NCBI GenBank assembly: GCA_963678275.1
Contig: OY782765.1
Location: forward strand, 2,418,001-2,482,000
Direction: 5' to 3'
From: G963677445 sp963678275
GTDB lineage: Bacteria > Bacteroidota > Ignavibacteria > Ignavibacteriales > Melioribacteraceae
Length of the DNA: 64,000 bases
Under the pieces are notes generated by a model. The model was given only the letters and a program-made list of their open reading frames with translations. It was not told the origin of the DNA and did no database searches. The translations under genes and the position numbers were made by a program. Every line of letters begins with the position of its first letter. The first letter of the stretch is position 1. Positions 35,401-43,566 of this stretch are shown here, one piece after another.

Positions 35401-37795
35401 TTTGGAAACTGTGGGGTATAGTTCCGCGTGCTGGATAGATTTTAATAATGACGGACTATTGGATATAGTATTATCGGGCGAAAGTTTTTCAACTGCCGCG
35501 CCGACGACAAGAATTTACTTTAATCTTGGCGAATCGAACGGATATGAGTTTTATGAAGATACCGGTCACATCTTTGATGATGTTAAGTATGGCTGTTGTG
35601 TCAGCGGCGATTTTGATAACGATAATGATCTTGATTTATTCATATCCGGTGAAAAAGCATCAGGCAGATGCGCCACAATATTTGAAAACACTTTTTCAAT
35701 TGTAAATGACAATCCCGAAACACCGACCGGACTTTCGGCTTCCCTGGATGGAACAACAGCAACATTCACCTGGAACGCCGCGTCGGACGATGAAACTCCC
35801 TCAGCCGGATTAACATATAATTTACGCATCGGAACAACATCAGGCGGCGATGAAATAATGCCGGCAATGGCTGATATTTCATCCGGATACCGAAAAATAG
35901 CCAGGTTGGGAAATACAAATCATAATACAAGCTGGTCGGTGAGTGGTTTGCCTGAAGGACATACATATTACTGGAGTGTGCAGTCAATTGACAACTCCTT
36001 TGCCGGTTCCGAATTTGCCGTTGAACAATCCTTTTATGTAACTGATCCGGGACAAAAAACAATGCCGGGTTACACTCTCGATTTCGATGGCGAAAATGAC
36101 TACGTGGAATGTGGAAATGATGAATCGCTGACGGAATTTAACGACTTTACTATGGAAGCCTGGATATGGCTGGAAAATTCGGGTAATAATCAGAAGATAC
36201 TCGGGAAATTCAAAGATTGGGATAACTATTATATAATGGGTGTTGGAAGCGGGGTTCAATACTCGCAGATAAGCGCTAATGGTGAAAGCATAGATTTCAG
36301 CGCCGGCAATGTGCCTTCACAGCAATGGACACATCTCGCGGTAACTTTTTCAAAAGGCAACGGAGGAAATAATGGCGCCTTCTATGGTTACGTAAACGGA
36401 GAAATAGTTTATTCCAAAACCGATGTAACAGATAACGCGTTAAGTGTAAGTTCCGGATCGTTTCCTTTTAGAATTGGAACCGCTCCCTGGGATATTACCG
36501 CATTTTTGGTCGACGGAAAAATTGATGAGGTACGCATCTGGAATGTGGCCCGAACCGAGAGTCAAATCCGTGAAGATTTGTACAACACTTTATCCGGCTC
36601 TGAAACAGGATTAAAGGCATACTGGCAATTTAACGAAATTTCAGGATCATCCACAGCGCTGGAACATCTCAGCGGGAATGACGGAACATTGCAGAATATG
36701 AATGTAAATGATGTCTGGGTCAGTTCGACTCTCCCAACCGGCGGCGGTTTAAGCTGCAGTTGTGAGAGTTTTTCCGGAGGAACTGAAATAATGGGTAACA
36801 TTTCGTTAACTACAACAGATGGATTTGATAATCCGGTCGATCTTTTATGTACGGAAATTGAGAACTCACCCAATACAACTTCAGGTATTTCAGGTGATAT
36901 TATCGACCGTTATTTTGTGTTGTCAGCGTTCGGAACTCCGGGGACTTTTTCCACAAACCTGACTTTTACTTTGCCTGAAGGAAATATCAGCGCCGAGGAC
37001 CAGGCAACTCCTTCGAACCTGAAATTATACAGGCGCGAAAGCAACTCGGATGGAAACTGGACTCTTATAGCCTCTGGCGCGTCAGCCACCTCAACTACCG
37101 CTACCTTTAACGAAGTGACATCATTCAGCCAGTTTATCATTAGCAGCGACGCTCCCCTGCCTGTTGAGCTGACCACATTTGAAGCCGATGTTGAGAACGA
37201 CATGGTAAATTTAAACTGGCAGACAGCCACCGAGGTTGATAACTACGGATTCGAAATTGAACGAGCTCTTTCAACAACTGAATCAGCCCGGACCAGCGGC
37301 GGTGAGGGTGCTGAAAACTCTGGCCAGACTTCCACTTCGGAAGAGTGGGAAAACATCGGGTTTGTCGAAGGCTCCGGCAACAGCAACTCCCCCAAATATT
37401 ATTCATTTGTTGATAAACCTTTCGGCGGCAGTAGTTTCAAATACCGGCTTAAACAGATCGACACTGATGGTTCATTCATATACTCAGATGAAGTAAACGT
37501 AACTTTCCTCCCGCGGGAATTCAGTTTGAAGCAGAATTACCCCAATCCCTTCAATCCTTCAACAACCGTTGAATATTCCGTCCCTTCAAAATCACGAGTT
37601 AAACTTGAGCTTTTTGATATTCTCGGGAGGCGGGTAAAACTCATGGCTGATGAAATTATGAATGAAGGGAACTACCAGGTTACGATTGACGCCTCAGATT
37701 ATACTTCCGGCATCTATATATTGCGAGCCTGTGTTAAAGAAATCGATGGCTCCCGGTTTGATTACCGGACAATAAAAATGACACTGCTGAAATAA
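32438..37795 (+). CDS. Giant secreted LamG / FG-GAP-repeat protein with C-terminal sorting signal
   Basis: 1785 residues. Residues 1-18 (MRKNLTIMLLFFYCVINS) are a signal peptide. A LamG/concanavalin-like domain follows (~25-220: FDGVNEFVNIPD, YTIEAWIFPK, GHIDDVRIWNDVRTQQEI, AYWKLNE). Then come about a dozen VCBS/FG-GAP repeats with Ca-binding loops of the form W.DYDNDGDLDI, interrupted by a fibronectin III-like domain (~595-710). More FG-GAP repeats, a second Fn3-like domain (~1090-1200), a second LamG (~1210-1410) and a beta domain follow. The end carries a VELTTFEAD / NLNWQTATEVDNYGFEIERA block and the type IX-like signal LKQNYPNPFNPSTTVEY ... DILGRRV ... IYILRA. It is a surface or released adhesin-like protein; repeated calcium loops suggest Ca-stabilised propellers. 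Confidence 0.9.
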   Translation: MRKNLTIMLLFFYCVINSQPLNNWLEFDGVNEFVNIPDNAALDLTNNYTIEAWIFPKSFTFLGGIVSKYHTAASNGYTLTLNLNSPYTGIQFDGVYTDNGILTDDNWYHIAAVNDNGTRKIYVNGVSRSVYGTPHSTAVNTDAVAIGVDFGQTDARFFNGHIDDVRIWNDVRTQQEIQDNMFTDVSTSEANLVAYWKLNESSGTSAPDCKGGYNGTLSNMEDDDWVPILEPVSHSIKKLTLGSAAWADFDNDGDLDIVICGEEDDGSTLSTEIYYNNSGTFSLQASLEGIYFGSVDCGDYNNDGFLDLLFTGTTTNWQNETETSVIYKNNGDGSFTKQTNISLTGVFRSSGSWADYDNDGDLDIILCGSSQDGIEGITTIFYKNNGDGSFTEQTGMDLPDVYISHTDWGDYDRDGDLDIVICGQDRNGDPISKICNTGSDNLFTQTSFPITGVENGSSVWGDYDNDGYLDIFVNGGDEYTYHSKIYRNNSGTAFITQADITPTPLYYGSGYWSDYNNDGYSDLLIMGIDGAECLSKIYKNIGNNTFIEQTEISLTGIKGTYVGEGIWGDYDNDGDLDLLLTGDDYSGDPVVALYRNNSLNPNTAPGTPTSLQAVDGGNSISKRLQWNKSSDSQTPVDGLTYNIRVGSYSGGCDIVNPMADISTGFRKIPKMGNAHNNFWTIEYLPDGTYYWSVQAIDGAFGGSAFAAEQTFTISSDLNSEFQEKTDLPTSIEYSSADWGDFDNDGDMDLAVCGYYSSSGRLTKIYRNSDNSFTDSGISFPGVYDGDVKWGDYNNDGYPDLVVTGKAQEGYISKIYKNNQNSTFSEDVVLNGLAYSCAAWGDYNNDGSPDLFMAGYSSSESQSVSEIYMNNTDGTFTEVENSIPGLRYAAAEWGDYNNDGDLDLIVSGYAISGRITRIYDNDNGSFSESGISLPGLSNGSATWGDYDCDGDLDILLTGIYGSGSEYKTCIYKNLGSGDGWDFEQFIQNNLETVGYSSACWIDFNNDGLLDIVLSGESFSTAAPTTRIYFNLGESNGYEFYEDTGHIFDDVKYGCCVSGDFDNDNDLDLFISGEKASGRCATIFENTFSIVNDNPETPTGLSASLDGTTATFTWNAASDDETPSAGLTYNLRIGTTSGGDEIMPAMADISSGYRKIARLGNTNHNTSWSVSGLPEGHTYYWSVQSIDNSFAGSEFAVEQSFYVTDPGQKTMPGYTLDFDGENDYVECGNDESLTEFNDFTMEAWIWLENSGNNQKILGKFKDWDNYYIMGVGSGVQYSQISANGESIDFSAGNVPSQQWTHLAVTFSKGNGGNNGAFYGYVNGEIVYSKTDVTDNALSVSSGSFPFRIGTAPWDITAFLVDGKIDEVRIWNVARTESQIREDLYNTLSGSETGLKAYWQFNEISGSSTALEHLSGNDGTLQNMNVNDVWVSSTLPTGGGLSCSCESFSGGTEIMGNISLTTTDGFDNPVDLLCTEIENSPNTTSGISGDIIDRYFVLSAFGTPGTFSTNLTFTLPEGNISAEDQATPSNLKLYRRESNSDGNWTLIASGASATSTTATFNEVTSFSQFIISSDAPLPVELTTFEADVENDMVNLNWQTATEVDNYGFEIERALSTTESARTSGGEGAENSGQTSTSEEWENIGFVEGSGNSNSPKYYSFVDKPFGGSSFKYRLKQIDTDGSFIYSDEVNVTFLPREFSLKQNYPNPFNPSTTVEYSVPSKSRVKLELFDILGRRVKLMADEIMNEGNYQVTIDASDYTSGIYILRACVKEIDGSRFDYRTIKMTLLK

Positions 37796-37818
37796 TTTTA
37801 ATATTTCTTAAAATAAAT

Positions 37819-37850
37819 GCCGATGGAAGAATTTCAAGTCTTCCATCGGC
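37819..37850 (+). terminator. Hairpin terminator of the giant LamG/FG-GAP gene
   Basis: Twelve-base stem GCCGATGGAAGA / TCTTCCATCGGC with an eight-base loop, 23 bases past the stop, followed by TTATGAAATATTTTATT. Confidence 0.75.
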
Positions 37851-38243
37851 TTATGAAATATTTTATTAGTTATTTGACAGACGAATATTACAATAATCCA
37901 CAATTCATCTTTCATGTACATGATTGAACAGAAACAAAATAATAATCTGGCAACCAATCCTGCAGATATTAAAAACCTGGTTTATAATATTCGCGGCAGA
38001 CAGGTTGTACGCGATAACTATCCTGTAAAAATCTATTGAGTTGAAAAAGGATATTTGAATCACTCTTGAAAGAGAAATATACAGAGTTTTCCGGAAATAT
38101 TTCGTTTCCAAAATGGGATATCATTAATAACCTCATATATTCCCTGCAGAGCCGGAGAGAATGGCGGCTTTGTTTTGATAAAATTATTATTGTTATTAAA
38201 TTTACCTTCGTTTGTTTATGTTTGATGACTGCCGGGATCAAAA
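37851..38243. other. Intergenic region upstream of the sigma54 activator
   Basis: Contains an ORF6N-like remnant (listed separately). Otherwise I see no gene that I can support and no clear promoter. Confidence 0.5.
37920..38039 (+). pseudogene. ORF6N-domain N-terminal remnant
   Basis: Frame of 39 codons: MIEQKQNNNLATNPADIKNL, then VYNIRGRQVVRDNYPVKIY. The IKNLxYxIRGxQVxxD pattern is the opening of ORF6N/KilA-N-type DNA-binding proteins found in phages and mobile islands. It stops where the family would continue (LAxLYxVxTK), so only a stub remains. Confidence 0.45.
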
Positions 38244-40043
38244 ATGCGCCTCTTAAAATACAGTACTGAAAAAATTCAAAAATTATCCTTTTATACAATC
38301 GAAAGCACAAAGGATGTAATTTTGTGGATCGATTCGGAAGGCACAATCCACTATGTAAATAATGCCGTATATGATCTGCTCGGATTCAGGCCGGAAGAGG
38401 TTATCGGGAAAAAAGCATATGATCTCAATCCTGCGGAAGATTTCGCGTTCTTTCAGAATAACTGGCGACTCCTCAAAGAAAAAAAACATGTGACTTTTGA
38501 AAAAAAGCAGCAATCCAAAAACAGAGGATTTATTCCTGTTGAGGCGTCGATAAATTTTATTGTCTTTGAAGGAGTTGAATTTTCATGCAGCATCCTCAGG
38601 GATATAACCGCCCGAAAGAATTCCGAGAGGAAATTGCGTGAAAGTGAGGCCTATTACCGAAGCCTTCATGATAATATTTCCGACCTGGTTTTTATCCTCG
38701 ATGTAACATCCGAAGGGAAATATAAATTCGCGGGTTTGAATCCGGCAGAGGAAAAAGTTCTCGGAATTAAATCGGAGGATGTAAAAAGCAAAAATATTGA
38801 GGAAGTTTTCCCGGAAGAGGTTATCAATAAGATTGTCGCCAACTACGATCAATGCGTTAAATTAGCGGAAACATTCGCTTATGAAGAGGAAGTGTTTATT
38901 GGAGGGAAACAGAAATTCTTTTTCACACGGTTGATACCTTTGCCGGATGAAACAGGAAAGGTTTTCAGAATTATCGGGGTCACACAGGATATTACAGAAC
39001 GGAAAAAATATGAGAAGGAAATAAAAGACGCCCTTGATGAGGTTGAAAAATTAAAAAACCAATTAAAAGATGAAAATGTTTATTTGCGGCAGGAAATAAA
39101 ACTCTCCCATAACTTTGATGAAATAATTACCCGGAGCAAAAAGTTCAAACAAGTGCTGATGCAGGTTGAACAGGTCGCCTCGACAAACGCGACTGTACTG
39201 ATCCTCGGAGAGACAGGCACCGGCAAGGAGCTGATATCCCGCGCGATTCACGGAGTCAGCAGCCGAAGCGAAAGGCCCCTTGTAAAGGTAAATTGCGCCG
39301 CCTTGCATTCGGAACTGATTGAAAGCGAATTATTCGGGCATGAAAAAGGAGCTTTCACCGGAGCTTTTGAAAAAAAGATTGGAAGATTTGAACTGGCAAA
39401 TAGCGGCACAATATTTCTGGATGAAATTGGCGAGCTGCCTCTCGATCTCCAGGTGAAACTTTTAAGGGTATTGCAGGAAGGTGAATTTGAACGACTGGGC
39501 AATCCAAAAACAATAAAGGTAGATGTTCGTGTTATCGCGGCGACTAACAGAAACCTGAAAAAAGAAGTGGAAAAGGGAAATTTCCGTGAAGACCTCTATT
39601 TCAGGCTGAATGTATTTCCCATTACTCTCCCCCCCCTTCGCGAAAGGAAAGAGGATATACCTATCCTGGTTAAGTATTTCATTAATAAATTCAGCGCTAA
39701 ACTGGGCAGAGAAATCGATAATGTTCCTCAAAAAACAATTGACCGCCTGACCAAATACAACTGGCCGGGTAATATCAGGGAACTCGAAAACATTATTGAG
39801 CGCTCAATGATCATCTCAACCGACCACAAGCTTATAATCGGAGACTGGCTGCTGCCCGAAAATAATAAACCGGATAACGATGAATTTCTTTCGCTGGAAG
39901 AAATGGAACGGAAACATATTACCGAAGCGCTCGAAAAAACAAACTGGCGGGTAAGCGGCGCGGAAGGAGCGGCAAATATCCTGAAAATAAATTCGCAGAC
40001 TCTCGTTTCACGTATGAAAAAACTTGGAATTTCCAGGTCATAA
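38244..40043 (+). CDS. PAS-PAS sigma54-dependent transcriptional activator (AAA+, Fis HTH)
   Basis: 599 residues. PAS 1 (~15-120, with a DVILWIDSEGTIHYVN core), PAS 2 (~130-255, ending VFRIIGVTQDITERKKYEKE) and a coiled linker precede the AAA+ domain. That domain has Walker A GETGTGKE (~320-327), the sigma54-contact loop GAFTGA (~369-374), Walker B GTIFLDEIGELPLDLQ, sensor ATNRNL, and R-finger region FREDLYFRLNVFPI. A Fis-type HTH closes it (~555-597, AANILKINSQTLVSRMKKLG). There is no receiver domain and no transmembrane segment, so it senses a cytosolic signal, perhaps redox or a ligand through PAS. It lies just upstream of an inverted repeat and a -24/-12 promoter that it probably controls. 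Confidence 0.94.
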   Translation: MRLLKYSTEKIQKLSFYTIESTKDVILWIDSEGTIHYVNNAVYDLLGFRPEEVIGKKAYDLNPAEDFAFFQNNWRLLKEKKHVTFEKKQQSKNRGFIPVEASINFIVFEGVEFSCSILRDITARKNSERKLRESEAYYRSLHDNISDLVFILDVTSEGKYKFAGLNPAEEKVLGIKSEDVKSKNIEEVFPEEVINKIVANYDQCVKLAETFAYEEEVFIGGKQKFFFTRLIPLPDETGKVFRIIGVTQDITERKKYEKEIKDALDEVEKLKNQLKDENVYLRQEIKLSHNFDEIITRSKKFKQVLMQVEQVASTNATVLILGETGTGKELISRAIHGVSSRSERPLVKVNCAALHSELIESELFGHEKGAFTGAFEKKIGRFELANSGTIFLDEIGELPLDLQVKLLRVLQEGEFERLGNPKTIKVDVRVIAATNRNLKKEVEKGNFREDLYFRLNVFPITLPPLRERKEDIPILVKYFINKFSAKLGREIDNVPQKTIDRLTKYNWPGNIRELENIIERSMIISTDHKLIIGDWLLPENNKPDNDEFLSLEEMERKHITEALEKTNWRVSGAEGAANILKINSQTLVSRMKKLGISRS

Positions 40044-40045
40044 TT

Positions 40046-40081
40046 TTTATGATATTTCATAATTTTATGAAATATCATAAA
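40046..40081. promoter_or_regulatory. 15-bp inverted repeat, candidate upstream activator site
   Basis: TTTATGATATTTCAT, six-base spacer, ATGAAATATCATAAA: perfect arms. It starts three bases after the activator gene's stop and lies ~85 bases upstream of the -24 element, the usual place for a sigma54 enhancer. Being AT-only, it is a poor terminator candidate. Confidence 0.6.
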
Positions 40082-40146
40082 TCCCTTTCCCCGTAAATTT
40101 TTCATCCTTCTACTTAACTCCTTTAATAACATTACGTTATGCCTTC

Positions 40147-40161
40147 TGGCATTCCACTTGT
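40147..40161 (+). promoter_or_regulatory. Sigma54-type (-24/-12) promoter
   Basis: TGGCATTCCACTTGT: GG at 40148-40149 and the -12 G at 40160, with the required spacing. It deviates from TGGCAC-N5-TTGC only at the last base (T for C) and at position 6. The expected transcript start is near 40172, and the SDR gene starts at 40217. Confidence 0.6.
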
Positions 40162-40216
40162 AATAATAATCGTAGAAAAACAAAATTATTTTACGAATCT
40201 ATTACAGGAAAACAAA

Positions 40217-41041
40217 ATGAAACGAGTGATACTTATTACAGGAGCCAGTTCGGGAATTGGAAATGCTGTCGCAGAATACCTTGCCTCGCAGGGAAATATT
40301 GTCTATGCCGGAGCTCGTAGATATGATGATATTAAAGCGCTAAACAATATCCCGAATGTCAGGGGAGTAATACTTGATGTCACTATTCCCGATCAGGTAA
40401 AAGAAGTTGTCGAACAGATAAAAAGAGAACAGGGACATCTGGACTGCCTGATCAATAACGCGGGCATAATGGGCTGGGGCGCTGTTATTGACCGTGATCT
40501 CAAGTACTATAAATCTGTTTTTGATGTAAACCTCTGGGGAGCAGTTTTGATGGTAAAAGAATGTTATCCCCTTCTCAAAAAATCAAATAATGCTCCGGTA
40601 ATATTTAATATCAGCTCGCAGGGTGAAAACTACACTCTTCCCTTCTGGTCGCCATATATGATGAGCAAGCACGCCATCAAAGCATTTACCGGCAGCCTCA
40701 GAAGAGAATTGATGCCCGAAGGTATCAGTGTTGTGGGGATTGTGCCGGGCGCTTTCAAATCAAATATGCTCAACAGTCAGAAAGAAGCCCTGGAGGAATA
40801 TGAACGGAAGTATTCCAGTGAATTTACATCAAAAGTTGTAAAAATGCTTGGACTTCCCATCAAGAAAAAAAGTGAACGGGGACTCTCACCAAAAATCCTC
40901 GGTGAGCTTATAAATAAAATAATGAACAGCAGTAAGAGAAAGGCAAGGTATCAGCCGGGCAGAAAATTCATCCCGGATGTTATCCTTGAAAAAATGCCGA
41001 CATTTATAACAGATAAAATAATAGCAAAAATTTTAAATTAA
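40217..41041 (+). CDS. Short-chain dehydrogenase/reductase (SDR)
   Basis: 274 residues, classical SDR. TGASSGIG (residues 8-15) binds the NAD(P) cofactor, LINNAG stabilises the sheet, and the catalytic Ser (FNISSQ) and YMMSK supply the SYK triad. A C-terminal extension (~200-274, basic) is typical of SDRs acting on lipids or bulky alcohols. ATG 40217 is chosen because ACAGGAAAAC lies just upstream; the frame is open further 5' but would run through the promoter. It is the first gene behind the sigma54 promoter and is followed 19 bases later by the GyrI-like gene. Confidence 0.92.
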   Translation: MKRVILITGASSGIGNAVAEYLASQGNIVYAGARRYDDIKALNNIPNVRGVILDVTIPDQVKEVVEQIKREQGHLDCLINNAGIMGWGAVIDRDLKYYKSVFDVNLWGAVLMVKECYPLLKKSNNAPVIFNISSQGENYTLPFWSPYMMSKHAIKAFTGSLRRELMPEGISVVGIVPGAFKSNMLNSQKEALEEYERKYSSEFTSKVVKMLGLPIKKKSERGLSPKILGELINKIMNSSKRKARYQPGRKFIPDVILEKMPTFITDKIIAKILN

Positions 41042-41060
41042 ATTTAACCGGAGAAAGAAA

Positions 41061-41630
41061 ATGAAACGTTTTATGTTAAAAATCATGCAAACTTTATTAT
41101 GGAACAAGATCAAAAAAAATATTGTCACCCCGCCGGAGGTTGTTCACTTCGAAGGCAGAAAATGTATCGGGTATAAAATCACCACCACCCTTGAAGGGAA
41201 CCAAAAGAAGAAAGATATTCCCCCGTTTTATCATGAGATTTATGACCATGATAAACTCAGCAAGTTTCGTTCGGGCGAAAATCAGGAAATGTTTTGTATC
41301 TACGATTTTTACGAAAATAAAAAAGAATTCGATTATTATGTAGCGGTTGAGAAAAAGGAAGGGATCGCGGAAGCAGACGGCTCTACAATCACCCTGCCGG
41401 CAGGCAATTATATAAGAGTTGAATTATTGAAACGAAATCACACCGCTGTAAGTCTTATCGCGGTTTACCTGAGAAAAATCTGGATTGAATTAAAAAACCT
41501 GAAACATGGAAACAGCGCCCCTTTCATGCTCTATGATGAACGTTTCCACAGCAACTACAAAAAATACGGATGCATTGATGGCAACTACCCCGGATATCCT
41601 GTAGCGTTTCTTTTTGTGCCGGTGCAATAA
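41061..41630 (+). CDS. GyrI-like/effector-binding-domain protein
   Basis: 189 residues. VVHFEGRKCIGYKITTTLEGNQKKKDIPPFYHEIY, FCIYDFYENKKEFDYYVAVE, TITLPAGNYIRVEL and FMLYDERFH follow the layout of GyrI-like small-molecule-binding (SOUL/AraC effector-binding) domains without any HTH. Members bind or hydrolyse small hydrophobic compounds. GGAGAAAG precedes the ATG. It is part of the sigma54-linked run. Confidence 0.8.
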   Translation: MKRFMLKIMQTLLWNKIKKNIVTPPEVVHFEGRKCIGYKITTTLEGNQKKKDIPPFYHEIYDHDKLSKFRSGENQEMFCIYDFYENKKEFDYYVAVEKKEGIAEADGSTITLPAGNYIRVELLKRNHTAVSLIAVYLRKIWIELKNLKHGNSAPFMLYDERFHSNYKKYGCIDGNYPGYPVAFLFVPVQ

Positions 41631-41665
41631 AATTATAATGTCAGATTATTTACGGGAGAAAAAAA

Positions 41666-41794
41666 ATGGTACTGTTATCCGCCGCGTATGTAATTTTCAG
41701 CAATCATTCAGGAAACTCAGTTGTCAATAAAAAAACCGTTAAAACAAAATCTGTGAATCACAGGGGAACTATTAGAAAGGAAAAGAAAAAATGA
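41666..41794 (+). CDS. Micro-ORF of 42 residues
   Basis: ATG 41666 has CGGGAGA seven bases upstream and its TGA overlaps the ATG of the next gene (ATGA). The product has a short hydrophobic N-terminus (MVLLSAAYVIF) and a very basic tail (NKKTVKTKSVNHRGTIRKEK). It may be a small membrane-associated peptide or a leader that couples translation of the FMN reductase. No family. Confidence 0.5.
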   Translation: MVLLSAAYVIFSNHSGNSVVNKKTVKTKSVNHRGTIRKEKKK

Positions 41795-42585
41795 AAAAGA
41801 TTTTAGTCATTTCAGGAAGCCCGCGAGCCAAAGGCAACACATATAAAATAACCGGAATTTTCGAAGAAAAACTTAATCAATCAGGGGAATACAACTTTGA
41901 ATATATCAGCCTCGCCAAAACAGATTTACAATACTGCAAAGGCTGCCTGGCCTGCATGCGGAAAGGGGAATCTTTCTGCCCCTGCAAAGATGAAGCGCTC
42001 AACCTGCGCGATAAACTGCTCGCCGCGGACGGAGTGATCTTTACATCCCCGGTATATGTTCATACGGTAAACGCTATCATGAAAAACTTTTTCGACAGGT
42101 TCGCTTATTTCTGCCACCAGCCCCATTTTATCGGAAAAACCGCTATGCTTATCGTGACCACCGAACTCAGCGGCATTGATGAAACCCTCGAATATATGAA
42201 GTTCCCGGTAAATGCCTGGGGATTTAAAATAGCCGACAGTTTCGGCGTCGCGTTCCCTTCATTTAAGGAAAATAAGGTTTATGAAGAAAACTGTATAAAA
42301 AGAATAGAGGAGGCAGCTTTTAATTTTCACAGAGACGTAACGGCAGGCATGGTTGACCAGGGATTCAAAAAATATATATTCTTTAATCTGCTTAAATTGA
42401 AAGTGACCCTGCATAAAAACCAGCTCCCCTCCGACTACAATTTCTGGCAGAAGAAAGGGTGGCTCAATAAACCTTTTTACAATGACAAAAATTATTCACC
42501 CCTGAAGAGTTTCCAGGCAAAAATAATGGTCGGCATAAGATCAAAATTTATACTCAGGAAAGCAGGCATTGTTATGCCACGGTGA
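41791..42585 (+). CDS. NADPH-dependent FMN reductase-like / iron-sulfur flavoprotein
   Basis: 264 residues with a flavodoxin-like fold. VISGSPRAKGNT (residues 7-17) binds FMN phosphate, then TSPVYVHTVNAIMKNFFDRF. A cysteine cluster C-x2-C-x2-C followed by C-x-C (LQYCKGCLACMRKGESFCPC) resembles iron-sulfur flavoproteins and may hold a cluster or a redox disulfide. A basic C-terminal extension (~200-264) is shared with some flavodoxin-family NAD(P)H oxidoreductases. The TAGAAAGGAAAAG site precedes it. It probably acts with the neighbouring SDR and thioredoxin-like protein in a redox or stress response. Confidence 0.88.
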   Translation: MKKILVISGSPRAKGNTYKITGIFEEKLNQSGEYNFEYISLAKTDLQYCKGCLACMRKGESFCPCKDEALNLRDKLLAADGVIFTSPVYVHTVNAIMKNFFDRFAYFCHQPHFIGKTAMLIVTTELSGIDETLEYMKFPVNAWGFKIADSFGVAFPSFKENKVYEENCIKRIEEAAFNFHRDVTAGMVDQGFKKYIFFNLLKLKVTLHKNQLPSDYNFWQKKGWLNKPFYNDKNYSPLKSFQAKIMVGIRSKFILRKAGIVMPR

Positions 42586-42635
42586 AAAATATGTACACTA
42601 AACCAATTGAAAAACAATAATGAAAGGCATTATTC

Positions 42636-43070
42636 ATGAACAGATATATAATCCCGGTTTTTATAAGGGGAATCAAAAAGATAATATCAGGAAGATATAA
42701 AAATCCCAATCCCGGAAACAGTAAAACAATTTCACTGCTTTCAACCCAAAACAAGTATAAAGTATTTAAATGCACAGAGCTGACCGGCGAATCAGAACGG
42801 GGAAAATGTTTTTTCGAGGTTGAATTCAAATTCAAAAAATGGGTTCCGGAATATTTTACACCGACAATCCCCTTCTTTCTTGGAATGCCAGGTTTTATCT
42901 CGAAGTTGTGGCTGGTTGATGAATCCACCGGGGTATATGCCGGTCAGTATATATTTGACTCAAGGGAAAATGCCATGGGGTATGGGAATTCATTCGCCCA
43001 GAAACTTGTAAAGAAATTATGCCTCAAAGGGTTTTACCGGTGGCAGGCAATCGAAATGGATACAGTATAA
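42636..43070 (+). CDS. Hypothetical protein, 144 residues
   Basis: No family recognised. It has a basic N-terminus (MNRYIIPVFIRGIKKIISGRYKN), no clear signal peptide, and a compact alpha/beta middle (YKVFKCTELTGESERGKCFFEVEFKFKKWV, FLGMPGFISKLWLVDESTGVYAGQYIFDS). The last part resembles the YdhR/monooxygenase-like ABM fold found with FMN enzymes (YxGxYxFDS..NA..Y). It ends one base before the thioredoxin-like gene, so the two are co-translated. Confidence 0.7.
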   Translation: MNRYIIPVFIRGIKKIISGRYKNPNPGNSKTISLLSTQNKYKVFKCTELTGESERGKCFFEVEFKFKKWVPEYFTPTIPFFLGMPGFISKLWLVDESTGVYAGQYIFDSRENAMGYGNSFAQKLVKKLCLKGFYRWQAIEMDTV

Positions 43071-43071
43071 C

Positions 43072-43392
43072 ATGAGAATAATATCAGTAAATAAAGAAAA
43101 TTTTTTCCAAAAAGTTATTCAATCGAAAATACCGGTTATAATCGCTTTTTATTCCGGATGGTCGGGATCATGCCAGATAGTAATATCGCAACTGGAACAT
43201 ATTGCTGAAGAATATTCCGAGAGACTATCAGTTTGCACGGTGGATGTGGAAAAAGAAAAAAAAATCGCTGAACAATATGGCATAAATAAAATACCGGCCC
43301 TCCTCTTTTTTGACAAAGGAAAAATAAAAGCCAGCCTCTTTGGAATTGTTTCGAAAGGAGCTGTAGTTGAGAAGATTAAGGGGATAATTTGA
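43072..43392 (+). CDS. Thioredoxin-like protein with atypical WSGSC site
   Basis: 106 residues with the thioredoxin fold: PVIIAFYSGWSGSC at residues 21-34 in place of FWAxWCGPC, DVEKEKKIAEQYGINKIPALLFF with the conserved cis-Pro (KIP), and a final helix. The first (nucleophilic) cysteine is Ser31 and only Cys34 remains, so ordinary dithiol reduction is not possible. It may bind a partner, or act through one thiol. Last gene of the sigma54-linked run. Confidence 0.88.
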   Translation: MRIISVNKENFFQKVIQSKIPVIIAFYSGWSGSCQIVISQLEHIAEEYSERLSVCTVDVEKEKKIAEQYGINKIPALLFFDKGKIKASLFGIVSKGAVVEKIKGII

Positions 43393-43566
43393 AACCAGCT
43401 TGAAATTACATAATTATTCTATTCATGGCAAGATTATACTGGCTATTTCTTATCTGCTGTCAACCTTGGAATAAATTTTAATTGCAATCTAATCGTTTTA
43501 TTTTTATATAGATATGACTTATCTTTTATGTTTTATAAATTTTGGTGTTGATTCTCCGGCGGTAAA

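Noticed and set aside
40046..40081. Terminator of the sigma54 activator gene
   Set aside because: The stem is almost all A/T and lacks a GC-rich part; its place ahead of a -24/-12 element fits a binding site better, although a terminator is not excluded.
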